Shown here in pieces: positions 36,406 to 44,921 of a DNA stretch of 64,000 bases. The first letter of the stretch is position 1, and every line of letters begins with the position of its first letter. The stretch is taken from contig DATCMU010000029.1 of NCBI GenBank assembly GCA_036563245.1, positions 62,001 to 126,000 on the forward strand, given 5' to 3'. Source of the stretch: DATCMU01 sp036563245. Its GTDB lineage: Bacteria; Pseudomonadota; Alphaproteobacteria; Rhizobiales; Devosiaceae. Below the pieces are notes generated by a model that was not told where the DNA came from, did no database searches, and saw only the letters and a program-made list of their open reading frames with translations. The position numbers and the translations under genes are program-made.

Positions 36406-37674
36406 TCAGTTCTTGAAGCCGTAGCCGTCGTTCTTTTCGATGTCGGCGTTGATGGAATCGACCGCGGTGTCCAGCGTATCGGTCACATCGGCGCCGTCGG
36501 CGATATCAGCGGCGACCTTGATGAAGGTCGGCGAGATGAAGGTGTAGCCAGGGGTAACCGGGCGCAGCGTTGCCTGCGCCTTGGACAGATCGAAGAAACT
36601 CGCCAGCGGGCCGCCCGGAGCGTAGTTCTTGGTCAGGGCCGCGGCGGTCGAGGTCGCCGGGATCAGGCCGATCGCATCGGAGAACTGCGCCAGATACTTG
36701 TCCTGGATGGCGAATTCGATGAACTTCGCCGCGCCTTCGGGGTGCTTGCTCTCGGAGGTGACGCCGAACTGCCAGGATGCTGCGCCGATCTTGGGGCCAT
36801 GCCCGAAGTCGGGGGCGGGCAGGAACAGCATGTCGTCGCCGAACTTGTCCATCGCCTTCACGGCGTTCCAGTTTCCGTTCCACTGCAGGGCGAACTTGCC
36901 ATCGAGGAAGCCCGTCTGCTGGTCGGACGGAGACTCCGAAGTGCCCGGCGCATACTTGTTCTGGAACAGCGACTGCCACCAGTTGCCCCAGGCAATCGCG
37001 TTATCGCCATTGAGCGCGCCCTCGGCCGTCAGGTAGGTCGAGCGATCGACGAGGTCGCCGCCAAAGCTCTCAAGGAAGGGGCTGAAGGCATAGGGATACC
37101 ATTCACCCTTGTCATTCATGCCCAGATCGAGCGGATAGTCGTACTTGCCGGTCGCCTTGAGCTTGGCGAGGATGCCGTCAAATTCATCCTTGGTCCAGGG
37201 CTTGTCGAGGGTGGGAATGCGAATCCCGTTTTCCTCGAGAACCGACTTGCGCGCGAACATGGCGAGCGCTGCGTCCCAAAGGCCGACCGAATAGAGCTTG
37301 CCCTTCCACTTGCCGATGGCGCCGGGCAGGAAATTGGCCAGCTTGGACTCGGGAATGTCGAGCGGCTGCAAATAGCCCGACCACGCCCAGTTCGGCATGT
37401 TCGGCCCGTCCATGTCGAGAATGTCTGGAAGCTTCTTGGAAAGCGCTGCCGCGGTCACCGAGTCATTGTAGGCGGCCTGCGGAAACTCCTCGAGCTTGAC
37501 TGTATAGTCGCTTTGCGAGGCATTGAAGTCGTTGATGATGCCGACGATGATCGAACGTTCGACCTTGTTGCCGGCGCCATGATACCACATCGAGAGTTCG
37601 GTCTGGGCCATGGCATTGCCGGCGAAAAGGCCGGCGGACAGGATGGCGCCGCACAGAAATACCGTACGTTTCAT
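36406..37674 (-). CDS. sugar ABC transporter substrate-binding protein
   Basis: A 422-residue periplasmic binding protein (family 1, CUT1 type) with signal peptide MKRTVFLCGAILSAGLFAGN...AMA. After cleavage it begins QTELSMWYHGAGN. Typical regions are FNASQSDYTVKLEEFPQAAY, DILDMDGPNMPNWAWSGYL and KFALQWNGNWNA. AAGGAGG lies 7 bases before the ATG. It follows the LacI gene by 12 bp, so the regulator and the importer are in one transcript. Confidence 0.94.
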   Translation of the reverse strand: MKRTVFLCGAILSAGLFAGNAMAQTELSMWYHGAGNKVERSIIVGIINDFNASQSDYTVKLEEFPQAAYNDSVTAAALSKKLPDILDMDGPNMPNWAWSGYLQPLDIPESKLANFLPGAIGKWKGKLYSVGLWDAALAMFARKSVLEENGIRIPTLDKPWTKDEFDGILAKLKATGKYDYPLDLGMNDKGEWYPYAFSPFLESFGGDLVDRSTYLTAEGALNGDNAIAWGNWWQSLFQNKYAPGTSESPSDQQTGFLDGKFALQWNGNWNAVKAMDKFGDDMLFLPAPDFGHGPKIGAASWQFGVTSESKHPEGAAKFIEFAIQDKYLAQFSDAIGLIPATSTAAALTKNYAPGGPLASFFDLSKAQATLRPVTPGYTFISPTFIKVAADIADGADVTDTLDTAVDSINADIEKNDGYGFKN

Positions 37675-37686
37675 CGGATTTCCTCC

Positions 37687-38757
37687 TTAGGGGGTTGTTG
37701 CTGGAGATTGTGTCTCCAAGACCTGGACGGACTCGCGCCAGGCCACCGGGCCGGAGACGGACTCTATGGGCGCCTCCCCCGGATCCTTGCCTCCCGCGAC
37801 CAGTTGCAGCAGCCTTTCGGCGGCGCGGCTGCCAAGGCCGCGATAGGGCAGCCTGGTGCTGGTCAGGGTGGGGTGAAGTTGCTGGGTGATCATGAGGTAG
37901 TCGTCGTAGCCGACCACCGAAATCTGCGAGGGAATGTCGATGCCGCGTTCGCGCAGCAGGGCATAGACGCGCATCGCCATCTTGTCGTTGCCGCAACAGA
38001 TGGCCGTAGGCGCCGGACGCTGCGCAAGGATGCGGTCGAGCGCCGCCGGCAACCGGTCGTATTCGTGCTGGATGTCGATCAGCGCACCCGGTTCGATCAG
38101 TGCTTCGTCGACGTCGATTCCCGCTTCCTGGTGCGCCGCGCGGTAACCCTCGAGCCGAAGGCCCCTTGCGACCTGTTCCACCGGCAGGGTGAGAAAACCG
38201 ATCCTGCGATGGCCGCGCTCGATCAGGCCCTTGACCAGATCGAACTCACCCTGTCTGTCATCGGGGACAACCGCGGGCGTGCCCGCGTCGTCGAAACAGT
38301 TCGCCAGAACGACGGGACGGCCCGCCAGAACAGGCGGCAAGGTGATCTTCTGGTGGTACTCGGCAACATAGATCAGGCCCTCGACCTGATGTTCGAGGAA
38401 GGTCTGGACCATCTCGGGCACCCGCTCGGCGCTGCGGCCCACATCGGTGATCAAAAGGGTCATGCCCGCTTCGGCGAAGGTGCGTTGCGCGCCCTGGACG
38501 ATGAGAATGTCGGGCAGGCCGGCCGGCTCAAGCGCTTCGGGCGTGGCGCTGATGGCGCCAGTAATCAGGCCAACCAGGCCTGAGCGACGCGACCTCATGG
38601 TGCGCGCGGCGTTGGATCGGACGTAATTGAGGCTGGCCATGGCCGCGTTCACGGCGGCGCGGGTCTTCTCGTTGACCGGCGCGTCGCCGTTCAACACCCG
38701 AGACACCGTTTTCGGCGATACGCCTGCCGCTTTTGCGACATCGTAGATTGTAGCCAA
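37687..38757 (-). CDS. LacI-family transcriptional regulator
   Basis: A 356-residue regulator: N-terminal helix-turn-helix and hinge (MATIYDVAKAAGVSPKTVSR through NYVRSNAARTMRSRRSG, about 1-60) and a sugar-binding core (about 62-340; GLVGLITGAISA, CCGNDKMAMRVYALLRERG, SVVGYDDYLM). The start is a TTG, with GGGAGG 5 bases before it and no ATG available at that end. First gene of the importer/glycosidase operon. Two perfect palindromes 130-160 bp upstream are its likely operators, implying self-control together with the transport genes. Confidence 0.94.
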   Translation of the reverse strand: MATIYDVAKAAGVSPKTVSRVLNGDAPVNEKTRAAVNAAMASLNYVRSNAARTMRSRRSGLVGLITGAISATPEALEPAGLPDILIVQGAQRTFAEAGMTLLITDVGRSAERVPEMVQTFLEHQVEGLIYVAEYHQKITLPPVLAGRPVVLANCFDDAGTPAVVPDDRQGEFDLVKGLIERGHRRIGFLTLPVEQVARGLRLEGYRAAHQEAGIDVDEALIEPGALIDIQHEYDRLPAALDRILAQRPAPTAICCGNDKMAMRVYALLRERGIDIPSQISVVGYDDYLMITQQLHPTLTSTRLPYRGLGSRAAERLLQLVAGGKDPGEAPIESVSGPVAWRESVQVLETQSPATTP

Positions 38758-38887
38758 GGTTTCCTCCCATTGCGCTTTTGGCCGGATCGTTTCGCTTCGC
38801 TTGCCTGGGGCAAAAAGCGAGTGCGAACAATCCGTTATCCTTCGCGCAACGTCACGTCATCAATAGTGTCGCCCGGATCCTCAAAGG

Positions 38888-38901
38888 TGACATCGATGTC
38901 A
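38888..38901. promoter_or_regulatory. LacI-type operator, copy 1
   Basis: TGACATCGATGTCA, a perfect 14-base palindrome with the central CG typical of LacI-family sites, immediately followed by an identical copy. It lies in the 282-bp space upstream of the LacI-led sugar importer operon. Confidence 0.75.
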
Positions 38902-38915
38902 TGACATCGATGTCA
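38902..38915. promoter_or_regulatory. LacI-type operator, copy 2
   Basis: Second TGACATCGATGTCA, directly abutting the first with no spacer. Together they make a 28-base direct repeat of a palindrome. The rest of the space (38758-38887 and 38916-39039) shows no gene. Confidence 0.75.
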
Positions 38916-39018
38916 TAATAGCTGGCGCGAAATGAATGTCAATCGGGGTGACTCAGTGGCGGCGGATGCAGGAGCGCTGGCCGAGCGGCATGCTGGTGCC
39001 GAGCGAGCCTTTATGAGG

Positions 39019-39035
39019 GGCTATCGGCGATGGCC
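39019..39035 (-). terminator. weak hairpin after the DUF993 gene
   Basis: A 7-bp stem (one G-U pair when read as RNA) with a 3-base loop, starting 5 bases after the DUF993 stop. The run of five T is on the other side of the stem for this strand, so termination of the DUF993 transcript here is only a possibility. Confidence 0.3.
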
Positions 39036-39039
39036 TTTT

Positions 39040-40203
39040 TCAGTAGCCGTAGCAGGCTAGCAGTGCCGTCATCCGCGATGTCGCCAGTTCGGGGTCGGCC
39101 AGGAGGCCGGCCGCGTCGGCCTGCCGGAAGATCTGGGCATAGTGGAGGATGCCGCGGGACGACTGCATGCCGCCCAGCATGGTGAAATGGTCCTGATGGC
39201 CGTTCAGCCAGGCCAGGAAAACCACGCCGGCCTTGTAGAATTGGGTTGGCGCCTCGAAGATGGTGCGCGACAGGGCTACGGTCGGTTCGAGCAGGGCGCG
39301 ATAGGCGTTCGTGTCGCCCACCGCCAGCTCTGCCAGCGCGGCGGAAGCGGCCGGCGCAATGGCGTCGAATATGCCGAGCAGGGCGTGGCTGTATCCCTCT
39401 GCGTCGCCCTCGATCAACTCCGCATAGTTGAAATCGTCGCCGGTGAAGCACAGCACGCCCTCGGGCAGGCGTCGGCGCAGCGCAATCTCCCTGTCGCTGT
39501 CCAGCAGGGAAATCTTGATGCCCGCGACTTTCGCGGCATTGTCGGAGATGATCCCGAGAACCGTTTCAAGGGCGGCCTCGAAGCGGTCGCTTCCCCAATA
39601 CCCCGCAAGCAGCGGATCGAACATGTCTCCCAGCCAGTGCAGCACCACCTTGTCCTGAGCCTGGGAAAGGATACGGCCATAGACCCGTGCATAATCCTCC
39701 GGTCCACTTGCCGCGCGCGCCAGCGCACGGCTGGCCATCAGAATGACACGCCCGCCCGCGGCCTCGACGAATTCCACCTGCTCTTCATAGGCGCGGATGA
39801 CGTCGTCCAGCGTGCGTACGGAATTCGGGGACAGTTGGTCGGTTCCCGCGCCGCAGGCGAGGTCGGCGCCATTGATCGTGCGCGCATCGGCGAGCGAGCG
39901 TGAAATCAGGGTTTTCGTGTCGTCCCAGGCCAATCCCATGCCGCGTTGCGCCGTGTCCATCGCTTCCGCCACCTTGAAGCCGAGCGCATAGAGGTGGCGG
40001 CGGAAGGCCAGGGTCGCGTCCCAGTCGATCGATGCCGCCGTCCACGGGTCGGTGTCGCCGATCGGCGCGTTCACCACATGTGCCGCCGCATAGGCGATCC
40101 GGTTGAAGGCGGGCGCAGGGCGCGGTGCCGTCACGGGTGTGCCGCGCACGATATGGGTCTCGACGTTTCCGTCGGCTCTGGGCAGGGATATTTGCGGCGC
40201 CAT
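39040..40203 (-). CDS. DUF993 family protein (aldolase-like TIM barrel)
   Basis: A 387-residue cytoplasmic protein of the DUF993 family, related to the dihydrodipicolinate synthase/aldolase class. It has IDWDATLAFRRHLYALGFKV near the start, an Ala-rich helix RVILMASRALARAASGPEDY, VLHWLGDMFDPLLAGYWGSD, and AAKVAGIKISLLDSDREIAL, where the lysine of GIKIS is the candidate Schiff-base residue. The next strand reads GVLCFTGDDFNYAELI. GGAGGA lies about 7 bases before the ATG. It diverges from a LacI-led catabolic operon and shares its operator region, so it probably performs a carbon-carbon cleavage in that pathway. No biochemical role is known to me for the family. Confidence 0.8.
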   Translation of the reverse strand: MAPQISLPRADGNVETHIVRGTPVTAPRPAPAFNRIAYAAAHVVNAPIGDTDPWTAASIDWDATLAFRRHLYALGFKVAEAMDTAQRGMGLAWDDTKTLISRSLADARTINGADLACGAGTDQLSPNSVRTLDDVIRAYEEQVEFVEAAGGRVILMASRALARAASGPEDYARVYGRILSQAQDKVVLHWLGDMFDPLLAGYWGSDRFEAALETVLGIISDNAAKVAGIKISLLDSDREIALRRRLPEGVLCFTGDDFNYAELIEGDAEGYSHALLGIFDAIAPAASAALAELAVGDTNAYRALLEPTVALSRTIFEAPTQFYKAGVVFLAWLNGHQDHFTMLGGMQSSRGILHYAQIFRQADAAGLLADPELATSRMTALLACYGY

Positions 40204-40240
40204 GTTCCGGTCCTCCGGGTGTCCGAAGGGCGGTCATACG

Positions 40241-40254
40241 TTGGAACGTTCCAA
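40241..40254. promoter_or_regulatory. LacI-type operator near DUF993
   Basis: TTGGAACGTTCCAA, a perfect palindrome with central CG, 38 bp upstream of the DUF993 start. A near copy lies on the other side of the divergent space. Likely bound by the LacI protein encoded next door. Apart from these two sites, the 291-bp space 40204-40494 holds no other feature I can support. Confidence 0.75.
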
Positions 40255-40409
40255 AAAACAAGATCAGATCGAAAGGGGCCGGCAGGGATATTCATGGAGG
40301 GTCTTAATGCACAAGCCTAAGAAAAATGTGCATAAACAATAAGATAGAGATAGACAGACCTGTGCCGGTGTCGTCGGGGTATCTTCGACGCAATTTTCGC
40401 CTTGTCATT

Positions 40410-40423
40410 TTGGATCGTTCCAA
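40410..40423. promoter_or_regulatory. LacI-type operator near the lacI-led operon
   Basis: TTGGATCGTTCCAA, differing from the other site by one base and lying 156 bp after it. It ends 2 bases before an in-frame ATG of the LacI gene, which argues that translation really starts further downstream and that this site overlaps the promoter. Confidence 0.75.
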
Positions 40424-40494
40424 ATATGAATCGTCCGCAAGAGGCGGACCCATTGAGGCCGCCCGCGATCCAACGAGTGCCTTGGGAGGCGCAT

Positions 40495-41538
40495 TTGGCA
40501 GGCCAGCGGACAACCATGGTGGACATTGCGCGCGCCGCAGGCGTGTCGAAGTCGACCGTGTCGCTCGTCCTGCAGGGCAGTCCGCTCGTGCATGAATCAA
40601 CGCGCGCCAAGGTGCAGGCCGCGATCCGGGACCTCGGTTACGTCTACAATCGCGGGGCGGCCAACCTGAGGCGGTCGCGGTCCTCGGTGGTCGGCATGAT
40701 CATCAATGACCTGACGAATTCCTTCTTCGCCGAGCTGGCGGTCGGCATCGACCGCACGATGCAGGCTTCAGGCCACGTCCCCTTTCTGGCCAATACCGCC
40801 GAGAGTACCGACCGGCAGGCGGAGGTGATTGCCTCCATGCTCGAGCACGGCATCGCAGGCCTGATCATTTCGCCGGCCCGCGGCACCGAGCCGCGCGATC
40901 TCAAGCCGGTCATCGACAGCGGTATTCCGGTTGTGCTGGTGGTCCGCGGCTTGCCGCACAACAAGGCATCCTCGGTGCAGCCGGACAATCGCGCCGGCGC
41001 ACGCGAGGCGGTCCGGCATCTCGTCGCGCTCGGGCATCGCCGGATTGCCTTCCTCGGCGGCTATGGCGACGCGGACAATTTCCACGACAGGCTCGCCGGC
41101 TATCGCGACGCGCTGGCCGATGCGAGCATTGCAGTCGAGCAGGAGCTGATCGTGCCGACGGCCCCCTCGCGGGCCGGCGGGATCGCCGCCGCCAATACGC
41201 TGCTGGACAGGGCCGACCCGCCGCGTGCGGCCCTGTGTTTCAACGACGCGGTGGCCTTCGGTGCCTGCGACGCCCTGCGTGGCCACGGCATCGAGCCGGG
41301 CATCGATTTCGGCATTGTCGGCTTTGACGACGTGATCGAGGCCAAGAGCGTGCGGCCCGCGCTGACGACCGTATCGGTGGCGCCCCAGGCGCTTGGCGAG
41401 CGGGCCGCCCAATTGCTTCTCAAGCAGATCAACTCCGGGCGCCACGAGGTAGAGAACATCCTTACCCCGGTGCGCCTTGCGGTTCGCGAGAGTTGCGGCG
41501 CCGCGGCGGCCAGGGCGAAACAGGGAGCAATCGCATGA
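40495..41538 (+). CDS. LacI-family regulator of the divergent catabolic operon
   Basis: A LacI-type repressor with the DNA-binding head TMVDIARAAGVSKSTVSLVL and hinge NRGAANLRRSRSSVVGMI, followed by a ligand-binding core (INDLTNSFFAELAVGIDRTM, GHRRIAFLGGYGDADNFHDR, and GIDFGIVGFDDVIEA). Three starts are possible: ATG 40426, TTG 40495 and ATG 40516. TTG 40495 is chosen because GGGAGG lies 5 bases before it, exactly as for the other LacI gene of the window; ATG 40426 has no ribosome site and abuts an operator. First gene of a 14-gene operon; the next gene overlaps its stop (ATGA). Confidence 0.9.
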   Translation: MAGQRTTMVDIARAAGVSKSTVSLVLQGSPLVHESTRAKVQAAIRDLGYVYNRGAANLRRSRSSVVGMIINDLTNSFFAELAVGIDRTMQASGHVPFLANTAESTDRQAEVIASMLEHGIAGLIISPARGTEPRDLKPVIDSGIPVVLVVRGLPHNKASSVQPDNRAGAREAVRHLVALGHRRIAFLGGYGDADNFHDRLAGYRDALADASIAVEQELIVPTAPSRAGGIAAANTLLDRADPPRAALCFNDAVAFGACDALRGHGIEPGIDFGIVGFDDVIEAKSVRPALTTVSVAPQALGERAAQLLLKQINSGRHEVENILTPVRLAVRESCGAAAARAKQGAIA

Positions 41539-42536
41539 CGGGTTGGGGCCTGATCGGGGCAAGCACCATCGCCCGGGAGTGGGTCATCGGCGCCATCCGC
41601 GCAACCGGGGGCGACATTGTATCGGTGATGAGTTCGAGTGCTGAGCGCGCGACCGCCTATGCCGCCGCGAACGGTATCGGCAGGGCGACCGACAGCCTCG
41701 ATGCCTTGCTGTCCGATCCCGCGATCGACGCAGTATACATTTCGACCACCAACGAACTGCACCGTGACCAGGCCATCGCGGCGGCGAAGGCAGGCAAGCA
41801 CATCCTGTGCGAAAAGCCCCTCGCGCTTTCACTGCGGGATGCCCACGCCATGCTTGATGCGGCACGGGACGCCGGTGTGGTTATGGCCACCAACCACCAC
41901 CTGCGCAATGCCGCGCCGCACCGCGCCATGCGCGACGCCATAGCCGCGGGACGCATTGGCCGACCGCTCGCCGCACGGGTCTTTCACGCCGTTTTCCTGC
42001 CGCCGCACCTGCAGGGCTGGCGGATCGACAGGCCCGCCGCCGGTGGCGGCGTCGTCCTCGACATCACCGTGCACGATGCGGATACCCTCAGGTTCGTCCT
42101 CGGCGAAGACCCCGTGCGCGCCACCGCCTTTGCCCAGGCGTCCGGAATGGCGCGCGAAGGCCTCGAGGACGCGGTTATGGGCGTGCTGGAATTCCGCTCG
42201 GGCCTGATCGCCCAGTTCCATGACGCGTTCACCGTCCCCCATGCGGGCACCGGCTTCGAGGTGCACGGCACCGAAGGATCGTTGATCGCGCGCGACGTGA
42301 TGACCCAGCAACCCAAAGGGACAGTCACGCTACGCAATGACGAGGGGGAGACGGAACTGGCGCTGGATCACGCAAATCTCTACGAGCGCGCCTTGCGCAA
42401 CTTCCACGCCGCGACTGCAGGCAAGGGCAGCCCGTCCGCCAGCGGCGAAGATGGCATCTGGTCCCTGGCCACCGGCCTTGCCGTACGCGAATCCGCGAGA
42501 ACCGGCCATCCGGTCGCCGTTGAACCGGGTCTTTGA
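41535..42536 (+). CDS. Gfo/Idh/MocA-family oxidoreductase
   Basis: A 333-residue NAD(P)-dependent sugar/cyclitol dehydrogenase. The N-terminal Rossmann fold begins GWGLIGASTIAREWVIGAIR and holds the signature ILCEKPLALSL; the C-terminal alpha/beta domain carries the catalytic GGVVLDITVHDADTLRFVLG with the conserved Asp and His. Members oxidise a ring hydroxyl of sugars, inositols or glycosides. Start overlaps the LacI stop (ATGA). In this cluster it may form or reduce a keto-sugar intermediate; the substrate is unknown. Confidence 0.92.
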   Translation: MTGWGLIGASTIAREWVIGAIRATGGDIVSVMSSSAERATAYAAANGIGRATDSLDALLSDPAIDAVYISTTNELHRDQAIAAAKAGKHILCEKPLALSLRDAHAMLDAARDAGVVMATNHHLRNAAPHRAMRDAIAAGRIGRPLAARVFHAVFLPPHLQGWRIDRPAAGGGVVLDITVHDADTLRFVLGEDPVRATAFAQASGMAREGLEDAVMGVLEFRSGLIAQFHDAFTVPHAGTGFEVHGTEGSLIARDVMTQQPKGTVTLRNDEGETELALDHANLYERALRNFHAATAGKGSPSASGEDGIWSLATGLAVRESARTGHPVAVEPGL

Positions 42537-42544
42537 GGCGCGCC

Positions 42545-44146
42545 ATGTCAAAGACGATCACCGCCGAGAAAGCTGCCGACCTGATCGCCGACGACGCCAC
42601 CGTCACGGTGTCCTCGTCAAGCGGTTTGGGCTGTCCCGATGCTGTCCTGGCGGCCATTGGCGAGCGCTTCCGCGCCAGCGGCCATCCGCGTCGCCTCACG
42701 ACGCTGCATCCGATTGCGGCGGGTGACATGTCGGGCATCAGGGGCATCGACCACCTGGCCCAGAAGGGGCTGCTCGAGCGGACCCTGTGCGGCTCCTATC
42801 CATCCGGACCCTCGTCCGCCGAACCGCCGCTGATCTGGCAACGCATCGCCGAGGGCACCATCGAAGCCTATAATGTCCCTTCGGGTATCCTGTTCGACAT
42901 GCACCGCGAGGCCGCCGCCAAACGGCCCGGCGTCATCACCAAGGTCGGCCTCGACACCTTCGTCGATCCCGATCTCGAGGGATGTGCCATGACCCCCGCC
43001 GCGGCGGCCCGTCCGGTGGTCGAGAAGATTTCGTTTGCCGGCGAGACCTGGCTCTATTTTCCCGCCATCGTGCCGGACGTCGCGATCATCCGCGCCACTA
43101 CCGCCGACGAGCGCGGGAACCTTTCGTTCGAGCACGAGGGCGCCTACCTTGGGGCGCTCGACCAGGCGCTGGCGGCGCGCAACAACGGCGGCATCGTCAT
43201 CGCCCAGGTCAAGCGCGTCGCCGCCGCCGGTACCCTCAAACCTCATGACGTACGCGTGCCGGGCGTGCTCGTCGATCACGTCGTCGTCGCCCCGGACCAG
43301 ATGCAGACGACGCTGACCGCCTACGATCCCGCGATCTCGGGCGAGATTTTCCGGCCGCTCGACAGCTTCTCGGTTCCCAAGTTCGATATCCAGAAGGTCA
43401 TCGCCCGGCGGGTGGCCATGGAGCTGTCCGAGGGGTCGGCGGTCAATATCGGTTTCGGCATCTCGGCCAATGTGCCACGTATCCTGCTCGAGGAAGGACG
43501 CCACGGCGCGGTCACCTGGGTGATCGAGCAAGGGGCGGTGGGCGGCGTTCCGCTGCTCGATTTCGCCTTCGGCTGCGCCTCGAACGCCGAGGCGATCATG
43601 CCCTCGCCCCAGCAGTTCACCTATTTCCAGGCCGGCGGGTTCGATGCCTCGCTGCTGTCGTTCCTGCAGATCGGCCAGGACGGCTCGGTCAACGTGTCGA
43701 AGCTTTCCGCCCGTCGCCATGTCACCGCGGGCGCCGGCGGGTTCGTGGATATCACGGCCCGCGCCAGGAAGATCGTCTTCTCCGGCATGTTCAATGCCGG
43801 CGCCCGGATCGCCGTCGAGAACGGATCGGTGCGCATCGAGCGTGAAGGCAAGGTCATCAAGCTGGTCGAGACCGTCGAACAGGTTTCGTTCTCCGGGCCG
43901 CGCGCCATCGCCCAGGGCCAGGACGTCACCTATGTGACCGAGCGCTGCGTGATGAAGCTGACCGCCGACGGCGTCGTGGTCACGGAGATTGCGCCGGGCA
44001 TCGATTTCGAGCGCGACATCGCCGCCCAGTGCGCCTTCGACCTGCGTCGTGCGCCCGACATCAGGCCGATGCCGGCGGCAATCTTCCGGCCCGAGCCCTT
44101 CGGGTTGGCGCTGGGCGCAAATGGCGGGGGGCGGAAAGTTGCCTGA
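42545..44146 (+). CDS. acyl-CoA:carboxylate CoA-transferase, single-chain (YdiF/propionate CoA-transferase type)
   Basis: A 533-residue family I CoA-transferase with alpha and beta halves in one chain. The alpha half has VTVSSSSGLGCPDAVLAAIG; the beta half carries the catalytic glutamate E328 in VIEQGAVGGVPLLDF, and FIDITARARKIVF-like FVDITARARKIVFSGMF. The length fits YdiF/Pct. It would move CoA from acetyl-CoA (or similar) onto a carboxylic acid made by the pathway. ATG at 42545 lies 8 bp after the dehydrogenase. Together with the next gene it gives a CoA-thioester branch that is unusual in a sugar operon. Confidence 0.92.
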   Translation: MSKTITAEKAADLIADDATVTVSSSSGLGCPDAVLAAIGERFRASGHPRRLTTLHPIAAGDMSGIRGIDHLAQKGLLERTLCGSYPSGPSSAEPPLIWQRIAEGTIEAYNVPSGILFDMHREAAAKRPGVITKVGLDTFVDPDLEGCAMTPAAAARPVVEKISFAGETWLYFPAIVPDVAIIRATTADERGNLSFEHEGAYLGALDQALAARNNGGIVIAQVKRVAAAGTLKPHDVRVPGVLVDHVVVAPDQMQTTLTAYDPAISGEIFRPLDSFSVPKFDIQKVIARRVAMELSEGSAVNIGFGISANVPRILLEEGRHGAVTWVIEQGAVGGVPLLDFAFGCASNAEAIMPSPQQFTYFQAGGFDASLLSFLQIGQDGSVNVSKLSARRHVTAGAGGFVDITARARKIVFSGMFNAGARIAVENGSVRIEREGKVIKLVETVEQVSFSGPRAIAQGQDVTYVTERCVMKLTADGVVVTEIAPGIDFERDIAAQCAFDLRRAPDIRPMPAAIFRPEPFGLALGANGGGRKVA

Positions 44147-44921
44147 GCCCCGCATTCGTTACGAGCGCAAGGAATCGATCGGACTGCTGGTTCTCGACAG
44201 GCCGGAGAAGCTCAATGCCATCGACCTCGACGCTCTTGCGGCGCTGGAGCGCACGATTGCGGGGATCGAGGCCGACAGACTGGTTCGCGCCGTCGTTCTG
44301 GCGGGTGAGGGTCGCGCGTTTTCAACCGGTGGCGACATCAGGGCCTGGTCCGGCATGTCGCCTGCCGATTTCGGTTTCGATTGGGTGCGGTACGGCCACC
44401 GCGTTTTCTCCCGTCTCGCCCAGCTCAGGGTGCCGGTGATCGCCGCACTCGAAGGAGCCGTGCTCGGTGGCGGGCTGGAACTGGCTGCCACCGCCGATAT
44501 CCGCATTGCCGGCGAGGGCGTGAGGTTCGGACTTCCCGAAGCCGGCCTCGGAATGGTCCCGGGCTGGTCGGGGACCCAGCGCCTCGTGCGTCGGTTCGGC
44601 CAGCAGGTCGTGCGCCGGATGGCGCTCGGCGGCGAGGTCATCGATGCCGCCGAGGGTCTGCGTCTTGGTCTGGTGGACCGCATCTGCCCTGCTGGCGAAG
44701 CGCGGGAAATGGCGGAGGCCCATGCTCGGGACATCGCCGGGCGCGGTCCGCAGGCGCTGGCGGCCGTCAAACTGATGATCAATGCCGCCGAGGGCGAGGA
44801 ACGCGAGGCCGCCCTCGAGACGCTGGCGAGCATGCACATTGCAGGCACCCCTGACCTCGGCGAGGGCGTTGCGGCCTTCCTGGAGAAGCGCCGGCCCGAT
44901 TTCAGCGGAGAAGAGAAATGA
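44121..44921 (+). CDS. enoyl-CoA hydratase/isomerase family protein
   Basis: A 266-residue crotonase-fold enzyme. It shows LLVLDRPEKLNAIDLDALAA, the oxyanion-hole segment GEGRAFSTGGDIRAW, the second one PVIAALEGAVLGGGLELAAT, and FGLPEAGLGMVPGWSGTQRL, where the glutamate of LPEAGLG is the expected acid/base residue. It could hydrate, isomerise or hydrolyse a CoA ester made by the preceding transferase. Start: ATG 44121 overlaps the transferase by 26 bp; a TTG at 44139 with a G-rich site before it is an alternative. The next gene overlaps its stop (ATGA). Confidence 0.9.
   Translation: MAGGGKLPEPRIRYERKESIGLLVLDRPEKLNAIDLDALAALERTIAGIEADRLVRAVVLAGEGRAFSTGGDIRAWSGMSPADFGFDWVRYGHRVFSRLAQLRVPVIAALEGAVLGGGLELAATADIRIAGEGVRFGLPEAGLGMVPGWSGTQRLVRRFGQQVVRRMALGGEVIDAAEGLRLGLVDRICPAGEAREMAEAHARDIAGRGPQALAAVKLMINAAEGEEREAALETLASMHIAGTPDLGEGVAAFLEKRRPDFSGEEK

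Noticed and set aside
39019..39040. Full intrinsic terminator on the + strand (stem plus TTTTT)
   Set aside because: No + strand gene lies upstream for it to end, so the T run has no transcript to serve; listed only as a weak hairpin for the DUF993 gene.
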